Shown here: in pieces, positions 1 through 5,100 of the stretch
How the letters are laid out: the number at the start of each line of letters is the position of its first letter
Position numbering within the stretch: the first letter of the stretch is position 1
Source of the DNA: a bacterium
GTDB taxonomy: Bacteria > DRYD01 > JALUEN01
Assembly (NCBI GenBank): GCA_027052755.1
Contig: JALUEN010000066.1
Span: forward strand, 1 to 5,100
DNA length: 5,100 bases
Direction of reading: 5' to 3'
The notes under the pieces: generated by a model
Told to the model about the DNA's origin: nothing
What the model saw: only the letters and a program-made list of their open reading frames with translations
Database searches by the model: none
Position numbers and translations under genes: made by a program

Positions 1-1020
1 CTTCAAGTTAAGAGCATGGCTAGATCTGGGCTTATTGAGACGCTTAACTGGTTCAGGAGGCAACCAACACAACCTGTATCAGCTTTCAACCCTGGCACCA
101 GAGATTCTCAGGACCCTTCACAAGGTATAGTTTATGAGATAGAGGTCCAACCAGGTTTATTCCTCGGCTATAAAGTTTTAAGGGGAGAGGTAGTGGATAT
201 CTCCTCTGAGAGAGGTCTTCAGCCTGGGACCGTTTGGAGAATCACTTCCCATGGGTATTTAAGAGGCAGGCTTGGGAGGAGAACCTTTAACAAGGAGAGG
301 ACATTAACCGCTGAGATAATAAGGATAACGTTAGCACCTCCGATTCAAGCAGCAATTATTGCCCCTTATGGAAGGAGGGTTAGATTAGATGGTAAGGTTA
401 GAGTAATTGGCAACAACAGCGCAGGAGCAGGGGTTGCAAGGGGAGGAGGACGTCCTAGGGTTCGCAATGGAGCGGTGTTAAGGGGAACTCCTAACGTTCA
501 GTTCATAAGGGACCCTTCCAGAGAGCTATCTCCAATAGAGTATTATGATTCAATAGTGAACATAGATAGCATTTTTGGAGTTAGTGAGGACGTTGTTAAA
601 TCAGTTTCAGATATCGTAACCAATAATGTCAACGATATACCTCTGGATTTTGAGAACCTCCTCATATACTTCCAGGGAAACCTGCAATTTAACAGCAAAC
701 CACTTAGGGGGACAGGAGTCCTGATAGTTACTGGCAACCTGATAATAAACAATAACCAGTACAACTACTTCTCGGGGATAATATATGTGAAAGGTAGCAT
801 TAACATAACAGGAAACGTTCTGATAAACGGGACCATTATTAAGGAGAGGAAGAGAACTGGTTGGGGCACCAACGATGTTTACCTGCATAGCACAAAGGAT
901 TTCGTAGAAGTGAACTATGATAGGAACATTCTTAACGCTATAAGGTTGAGGATGGGTAACTATAGATTTTGTTCAGCTCCACTACCCTCCCCTAGGGATA
1001 GAGAAGTTTATGGCTTTTAG
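1..1020 (+). CDS. PilX-like pilus assembly protein, 5'-truncated by window edge
   Basis: The reading frame is open from the first base to TAG at 1018-1020, giving 339 visible residues. An ATG at 16 is in frame but has no properly spaced ribosome site, and what follows it has neither a prepilin leader nor a membrane segment, so the real start is probably upstream. Numbering from that ATG, residues 40-120 form a beta-rich stretch containing WRITSHG and then LAPPIQAAIIA. A glycine/asparagine-rich turn region follows (GNNSAGAG, near 131-138). Near the end is a run of short beta repeats: GTGVLIVTGNLII (232-244), FSGIIYVKGSINITGN (252-267) and NGTII (271-275). This order, 'tsG', then 'aal-a-G', then 'G-x-L-x-V-x-G-x-L' and 'F-x-G-x-I-Y-V-x-G', is what I know from PilX-type minor pilus proteins, whose hydrophobic helix lies at the N-terminus. 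The role in pilus or pseudopilus assembly is inferred from this and from the prepilin genes just downstream. The beta-repeat tail could also be loosely likened to bactofilins, but the context favours PilX. Confidence 0.72.
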   Translation, partial: LQVKSMARSGLIETLNWFRRQPTQPVSAFNPGTRDSQDPSQGIVYEIEVQPGLFLGYKVLRGEVVDISSERGLQPGTVWRITSHGYLRGRLGRRTFNKERTLTAEIIRITLAPPIQAAIIAPYGRRVRLDGKVRVIGNNSAGAGVARGGGRPRVRNGAVLRGTPNVQFIRDPSRELSPIEYYDSIVNIDSIFGVSEDVVKSVSDIVTNNVNDIPLDFENLLIYFQGNLQFNSKPLRGTGVLIVTGNLIINNNQYNYFSGIIYVKGSINITGNVLINGTIIKERKRTGWGTNDVYLHSTKDFVEVNYDRNILNAIRLRMGNYRFCSAPLPSPRDREVYGF

Positions 1021-1031
1021 TTTTTCATTAT

Positions 1032-1040
1032 AGGGGGTGA
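1032..1040 (+). promoter_or_regulatory. Ribosome binding site of the giant prepilin gene
   Basis: AGGGGGTGA matches the ideal Shine-Dalgarno AGGAGGTGA at eight of nine positions, and the one difference can still pair as G-U. It lies seven bases before GTG at 1048 and fixes that GTG as the start. The leader that follows (lysine/arginine-rich, then Gly-Leu) agrees with this choice. Confidence 0.85.
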
Positions 1041-1047
1041 GAAAAGC

Positions 1048-4000
1048 GTGAATAGGTATAAAAAAGCTAGATCCTCAGGTCTTTCCCTACTTGAGCTCCT
1101 AGTAGCTTTAGCTCTAGTCAGTATAATCATAGGTATAGCGATAGGACTATCATCCAGTTTAATGAATGTAACAAAGGAGAACAGGGATTTAGCTTTTGCT
1201 TCAAGGAAAGTTCTACAGATAATAAATGAGCTGAACAGCTATGTAGAGAGTGGTAGGGAGCAACAAGCAGGAGCTCTGGATAAATTCAATGAGGCTTCTC
1301 CCTCCCCTGTCCTAACTATATATAACGTTCCCCCCGATCACCCCCTAAGCGGAAATATACGAGGTAAAGGGCCCGGCGGATGGTACTACTATAAACAGAT
1401 AGTTGTTCAACCGCTGGATAGGCCCCATGATCCTCACGCTAGGCTGATAACGATCCACTTCTACAGAGCAAAATATGGGAACACACCTAAGAAGATCCTC
1501 TCTGCTAGCGCTGTTATAAGGAGCTTAGCGGAGAGCACGCCTCCCAAGCAGGTATATGATGTATATCTTTTAGCGATATCTAATAGCCCAGGATGGTGGG
1601 TAAGGACCAGTGAGCTGAGAAACGTTGTTGACGGTGCTATAAAAGAGATCATGACTAGGAACCCTAATCTAGATATAAACGCCCATTGGATAACTGTGAT
1701 GGGTTATGGGAGAGATCCATATTATAAACCCTTCATCGCTGAGGATTTTGAGACTAACCCTAGTGGACTTCCGGGTGAAGCTACTATGGTCTATTACTAC
1801 CTGGGTACATCCTTCGTTTACACTAACGCTAGTGGAAAAATCTCTTACTACACTACCCCATTTTTCAAGGGTAAGCTGAACGCTGTGATAGATGGTACAC
1901 TAGAGATTCTAAATCCAAATAGTTTCAGTATAGCAGACCAGTACAATCACTGTGTGAGATATCCTGAAGCTGTGAGAATATATCAAGCACAGGTTAAGCA
2001 AGCGACAGACAACGGTCTTCCTAAACCTGAGCTAACTTATCGCTTACTCCTAGAAAATCTGTACTTTGACGCTAAGATGAAAAACCCAATTGTGATTAAC
2101 CTCCACGGAGAGATGATACCACTGCCACCTATGAGAAACTATTCTGACCCAGTTAGACGTCCAGATGAATCTAGCTTGAGAGGGGTTAGAGTGGTAGCTC
2201 ATCCTGAGAGAATAGCCTTTCCCAATGGTTCCAACGTAGCGCTCAGAGTATATGCATTTTACACAAACCCTGACAACCCATACTCACCTCAGCCCCATCA
2301 CAGGTTAAGCGCGATTACTCTGATCATAGGTCCTGTTTCCGACAGTACCTCTATAAGTTATTGGGCTATAGATGGAGGTGTAGAGAGGGTACCAGGAAGC
2401 AGTGGAACCTATGATGAGGATAACTACGTGAGATACCTCTCAAGTAATATGCGCGAGAGCTACTGTCCTTCTGGTTTACCCTCAGGGACAAAGTGTACAC
2501 CTGGAGGTATGGGGATAAGGCTCAAGAAAGAGATGATCAATCTAAAAACTTATTATGTGGTTACCCTTTATAATACCCCTCTAAAAGTACCTTATAAAGG
2601 TGCCACAGGAAAAGGCTTGCCTAGTAGTTATAGACTCTTAGGGCTTGAGTATGTGCCCACTCCTTTAGGTAATAGCACCAATCCCTTCAGCGTGGACTTA
2701 ACTTATGTAAATAGTGGTAGCAGTGCCGTTAACACAGCTAGGTGGAGGATAGTGTTAAGCGATGTTCCACTTTCCCCTTCAAGGGAGGATCCATTAGAGA
2801 TCTTATACACTATCGGTGATTACTTTGATTCACCATTAGCAGCTTACCAACTCCCTAGACCTTTCGCAGATAGATCGTACGCGTGGATAGGGTACAGTTT
2901 AGATGGCTCTGGTGGGCTTCCTGAGATCCCCATAACTGAGCAATACCAGTATCAAGGGGACAGGCGATTAAACCCTTACGCTGATGTGAAGTACGCTCAC
3001 AACTACAACTGGTACTCTCCTCTTAGATCTGGTGATAGGAGCTGGAGCGATTGGGGCTGGAGGAGATCAGACAACTTCAACTGGCAAGGAGCTGATAGCT
3101 GGAGAGGGATACCTGTTGATATCCCTGCCTTCTTCGCTACTATAAGGAGAGCTTTCCAGAGATCCAGGGCTGTATATACCAGTATGACAGGTTTCTCATA
3201 CTACTATGTATCGCTAGGTGGAGAGATAGGTGGAGACGCTGCTAACCAGGTACGATATGGTCCTCCTGTAAATGATAAGTTATATGGTGGAAGCGGTAGC
3301 GGTTACGTTTACGAAAAAGCGATAACCCAAGATGGCTACAACGCTCCATCCCAGAGAGGTATAAAGAACGTAATAGATACGACAGGAGATTGGGATAGAG
3401 CAGCTTGGGGTAAATATGCCCTTACCTTTTTAGGTGAGCTATACCCCGATAGCATGTGGGACTACTGGAAGGAGCACGGGAACCTCCCTACACCGAGGTT
3501 CCAGAGGAGGAGATGGAGGGACTCATTACCCGGTGGTAGCTTCCCTAACTTCAGGCAGGTTAGGACCTCTACTGGAGGCTGTGTTTCCTTCTTTAACGCA
3601 GTGAAAGAAGGAAGAGCTTTTAACAGCAGTAGAAGGTTCTCCCACAACTGGAGTGGGACAGGTTACGTAACAACTTTTGATGAAGGAGGAGAAGAGCTAT
3701 TTAACACTTTTAACTTAGTATCCTATGATTCCATTCCCTCACCAAGGCCTTTCTCTATAGACACTACCCTAAACGCTACCTCAGCAGAGTGGTGGGCTCC
3801 AAAATACATCAACTCCAGGCAGTATAACAGGATAGTAAAAGTCTTCTATAGCTCTTCATTAGGTAGGGATTGGAACAGCAGTGGATTAATAGAGAACTAC
3901 GATCCCAGGGATCACAGTAGATCTTTCTTCGTTATAGTTAACGGTCTAGCTCCAGCAGGTTCAGAAGCCAAATCCTTTCTAGCTAGGTACGCTCTAGTAT

Positions 4001-4455
4001 CCACTATATTCTCCTTCCTGATAGCAGGTAACCCCAATAACTTCTCAACCACCTCTCCTATCCAGGAAGTACCGAGAGTAGAGATTTTAACCCCGTCATA
4101 TGGAGATGTGTTCCAGCAAGGAGATGAGATAAGGCTCAGGTATCAGGTTACCTGGCAGAGGTGGGACGGAAGCAAGTACACAAGTAGATATCCAGATAGC
4201 TTTGATGGTGGAGAATACGTAGTTACCATTAAATATCAGGTTACCGGAGATGACACCTTCTACTACATAAATGATGATACCCCCGTTGAAGCTGGAGAGT
4301 ACCCAGACGAAGATCACATATTCACAGGAGGGACCTACGTAATAGACACTGGGCTAAAACACTGGAGGGGTAATTACACCATAAGGGTAGAAGCCTTTAG
4401 AAAGGATAAAACCCTTCACTACAGCTACCACGAGATACTGATATTTATTAAATAA
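1048..4455 (+). CDS. Giant prepilin-type protein (1135 aa) with large ectodomain and C-terminal Ig-like module
   Basis: The protein opens with a textbook class III prepilin leader: basic residues 1-8, Gly11 before the predicted cut, then LSLLE with Glu at mature position 5, and a hydrophobic helix to about residue 38. PilD-type peptidase should cleave and methylate it, and it should enter a pilus or pseudopilus as a subunit. Ordinary pilins have about 120-300 residues, so the remaining 1100 or so must form a large exposed domain. Motif-like blocks are SPGWWV (180-185), HWITVMGYGRDPYY (213-226), LHGEMIPLPPMRNYSDP (352-368), AHPERIAF (384-391) and EQYQYQGDRRLNPYADVK (631-648). Six tryptophans crowd residues 655-685, and YGGSGSGY (746-753) looks like a loop. 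There are only four cysteines (302, 473, 483, 845); 473 and 483 could close a loop. Residues 1008-1135 begin VEILTPSYGDVFQQGDEI and look like an Ig-like beta sandwich. No PilY1 propeller, catalytic triad or von Willebrand MIDAS motif was recognised. It may be a tip adhesin or tip scaffold; its actual function is unknown. The start is GTG, and the gene is cotranscribed with both neighbours. Confidence 0.9.
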   Translation: MNRYKKARSSGLSLLELLVALALVSIIIGIAIGLSSSLMNVTKENRDLAFASRKVLQIINELNSYVESGREQQAGALDKFNEASPSPVLTIYNVPPDHPLSGNIRGKGPGGWYYYKQIVVQPLDRPHDPHARLITIHFYRAKYGNTPKKILSASAVIRSLAESTPPKQVYDVYLLAISNSPGWWVRTSELRNVVDGAIKEIMTRNPNLDINAHWITVMGYGRDPYYKPFIAEDFETNPSGLPGEATMVYYYLGTSFVYTNASGKISYYTTPFFKGKLNAVIDGTLEILNPNSFSIADQYNHCVRYPEAVRIYQAQVKQATDNGLPKPELTYRLLLENLYFDAKMKNPIVINLHGEMIPLPPMRNYSDPVRRPDESSLRGVRVVAHPERIAFPNGSNVALRVYAFYTNPDNPYSPQPHHRLSAITLIIGPVSDSTSISYWAIDGGVERVPGSSGTYDEDNYVRYLSSNMRESYCPSGLPSGTKCTPGGMGIRLKKEMINLKTYYVVTLYNTPLKVPYKGATGKGLPSSYRLLGLEYVPTPLGNSTNPFSVDLTYVNSGSSAVNTARWRIVLSDVPLSPSREDPLEILYTIGDYFDSPLAAYQLPRPFADRSYAWIGYSLDGSGGLPEIPITEQYQYQGDRRLNPYADVKYAHNYNWYSPLRSGDRSWSDWGWRRSDNFNWQGADSWRGIPVDIPAFFATIRRAFQRSRAVYTSMTGFSYYYVSLGGEIGGDAANQVRYGPPVNDKLYGGSGSGYVYEKAITQDGYNAPSQRGIKNVIDTTGDWDRAAWGKYALTFLGELYPDSMWDYWKEHGNLPTPRFQRRRWRDSLPGGSFPNFRQVRTSTGGCVSFFNAVKEGRAFNSSRRFSHNWSGTGYVTTFDEGGEELFNTFNLVSYDSIPSPRPFSIDTTLNATSAEWWAPKYINSRQYNRIVKVFYSSSLGRDWNSSGLIENYDPRDHSRSFFVIVNGLAPAGSEAKSFLARYALVSTIFSFLIAGNPNNFSTTSPIQEVPRVEILTPSYGDVFQQGDEIRLRYQVTWQRWDGSKYTSRYPDSFDGGEYVVTIKYQVTGDDTFYYINDDTPVEAGEYPDEDHIFTGGTYVIDTGLKHWRGNYTIRVEAFRKDKTLHYSYHEILIFIK
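4072..4452 (+). other. Probable Ig-like/FN3-like terminal module of the giant prepilin
   Basis: This segment encodes about the last 127 residues (from 1009). It begins PRVEILTPSYGDVFQQGDEIRL, a pattern of the type 'P-x-V-x-I-L-x-P-x-x-G-x-x-F-x-x-G-D-x-I' that commonly opens bacterial Ig-like or fibronectin-like repeats. Alternating strands follow (EYVVTIKYQV, GTYVIDTG, NYTIRVEAFR, YHEILIFI). It follows a threonine/serine/asparagine-rich linker (residues about 994-1004, NPNNFSTTSP). Such modules usually act as spacers or as protein- or carbohydrate-binding units. The assignment rests on pattern only; no structure was computed. Confidence 0.55.
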
Positions 4456-4461
4456 CCAAAT

Positions 4462-4470
4462 AGGAGGGGA
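4462..4470 (+). promoter_or_regulatory. Ribosome binding site of the third pilin gene
   Basis: AGGAGGGGA is a strong Shine-Dalgarno sequence, with one mismatch to AGGAGGTGA. It lies six bases before GTG at 4477 and starts seven bases after the TAA of the previous gene. It sets GTG 4477 as the start, giving a short basic leader ending in Gly9. Confidence 0.85.
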
Positions 4471-4476
4471 GTAAAA

Positions 4477-5100
4477 GTGAGTCGTCAGAGAAACAAGAGA
4501 GGTCTCTCCTTGACGGAGGTTCTAGTATATATAGCCATATTCGCCTTATTCTCAACAATGGTTATCATGCTGATCAGGGACACGTTCAGGGTAGCTTCTC
4601 TCTCTACAGGAGCTTCAGCGCTGTACCTCAACTCAAATAAGATCAAGGAGAAGATAGATACAGCTCTTGAATCAACTGCGCTTTTTCTAGATAGAGGTGT
4701 AGCCAAGGAGGTATGGGATTACGCTAGCCTTCACGCCCTAGGTGATCCCCTACCTATAGTCTTTCCCCTCATCTACGGGGCTACAGATATCAACGTTACA
4801 GAGGTACCTCAGGCCAACTGGGGAAACGCTATCGCGGTTATAAGGTTAAAGGAATTCAAAACCATAACGATAGATAGCAATACTTACAGTGTGAAAGTCT
4901 ATGAGTTTTTAGTGATATATCCAACAAGGATCACTGGAAGCGGTTTAAGAAATCGTATAGCTTTAGCCTACATAATAAGTTACCCTTTTGTATCCGCTAG
5001 AGATCTTGAGAGCATGAGCAAATTAGTCAACCCCTCTGATTACAGCGATTTAACTTTTAAACTATATGATGATCAAGTTAAAGTAGCAATAGATCTAGAG
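4477..5100 (+). CDS. Prepilin-type minor pilin (PilV/PilW-like), 3'-truncated by window edge
   Basis: The frame is open from GTG at 4477 to the end of the window, 208 residues with no stop. The N-terminus is a canonical class III prepilin leader: MSRQRNKRG with cleavage after Gly9, then LSLTE with Glu at mature position 5, and a hydrophobic helix VLVYIAIFALFSTMVIMLI (residues 15-33). An amphipathic second half of helix 1 follows (about 34-70, including LNSNKIKEKIDTALE). After that comes a soluble part rich in short beta strands (IAVIRL, KTITI, YSVKVYEFLVIY, RIALAYIISY). The visible part has no cysteine, so a disulfide-bounded D-region like that of PilA is not evident here. The size so far and the position after another prepilin suit a minor pilin of the PilV/PilW/GspI-J class, but the subfamily cannot be fixed without the C-terminus. 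It is almost certainly cotranslated with the giant prepilin, 21 bases upstream. Confidence 0.88.
   Translation, partial: MSRQRNKRGLSLTEVLVYIAIFALFSTMVIMLIRDTFRVASLSTGASALYLNSNKIKEKIDTALESTALFLDRGVAKEVWDYASLHALGDPLPIVFPLIYGATDINVTEVPQANWGNAIAVIRLKEFKTITIDSNTYSVKVYEFLVIYPTRITGSGLRNRIALAYIISYPFVSARDLESMSKLVNPSDYSDLTFKLYDDQVKVAIDLE

Noticed and set aside
16..18. ATG at 16 as the true start of the first gene
   Set aside because: The frame stays open to base 1, no spaced ribosome site precedes this ATG, and the following residues have no leader or membrane helix. The apparent RSG-Leu is followed by Glu at position 3 and no hydrophobic run, so it is not a prepilin cut site.
543..888. Two overlapping minus-strand open frames (543-764 and 607-888)
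   Set aside because: They lie inside the clear plus-strand PilX-like gene, overlap each other in different frames, and show no ribosome site or recognisable domain.
1021..1047. A promoter or terminator in the spacer between the first two genes
   Set aside because: The 27 bases are filled by a short T-run and the ribosome site. There is no inverted repeat before the T-run and no room for a promoter with its own leader.
1461..1652. Minus-strand open frame of 63 codons with hydrophobic stretches
   Set aside because: It is wholly antisense to the giant prepilin gene. The hydrophobicity comes from the reverse complement of the sense codons, and no support for expression is visible.
2998..3320. 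Low-complexity or tandem DNA repeats in the tryptophan- and glycine-rich part
   Set aside because: TGG- and GGT-rich bases recur because of Trp and Gly codons, but no fixed unit length or repeated word of useful size could be found.
3462..4317. Minus-strand open frames at 3462-3647 and 4096-4317
   Set aside because: Both are short antisense shadows of the giant prepilin, with no motif, ribosome site or independent spacing.
1048..4455. The giant prepilin as a PilY1 homolog in the strict sense
   Set aside because: PilY1 has a von Willebrand or variable N-terminal part and a C-terminal beta-propeller with a calcium loop, and it carries a Sec signal and not a prepilin leader. I could find none of these features, so only a functional analogy is proposed.
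4485..4706. Minus-strand open frame over the start of the third gene
   Set aside because: The plus strand here encodes an unmistakable prepilin leader behind a strong ribosome site, so the antisense frame is incidental.

Overview
The window shows three consecutive plus-strand genes that look like part of a type IV pilus minor-pilin (or related secretion pseudopilin) operon. Both outer genes run off the window. No RNA genes, insertion sequences, CRISPR arrays, promoters or terminators could be supported. The minus strand carries only short antisense open frames.

Organism: arginine is encoded mostly by AGA/AGG and isoleucine largely by ATA/ATC, and G+C looks to be in the low-to-mid forties by eye. 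Two genes start with GTG behind strong Shine-Dalgarno sites. The prepilin leaders are bacterial (Gly before the cut, Glu at mature position 5), not archaeal. Together this suggests a thermophilic bacterium. Aquificota is a plausible guess from codon style, but nothing here proves the phylum.

Layout: (1) positions 1-1020 hold the 3' part of a PilX-like pilus assembly protein; its true N-terminus lies upstream. (2) Positions 1048-4455 encode a 1135-residue protein with a normal prepilin leader and first helix joined to an ectodomain of roughly 1100 residues, far larger than an ordinary pilin. It ends in a probable Ig-like beta module and contains several compact motif-like blocks. (3) From 4477 to the end of the window lies a second prepilin of ordinary appearance, cut off at 208 residues. 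The spacers are 27 and 21 bases and each holds only a ribosome binding site, so the genes are almost certainly cotranscribed.

Working model (inference): the two prepilins are cleaved and N-methylated by PilD and, with the PilX-like protein, form a complex at the tip of a pilus or pseudopilus. The giant pilin would carry the large exposed domain there, perhaps filling the place that a separate PilY1 adhesin occupies in proteobacterial systems. The giant pilin is the item of greatest interest.
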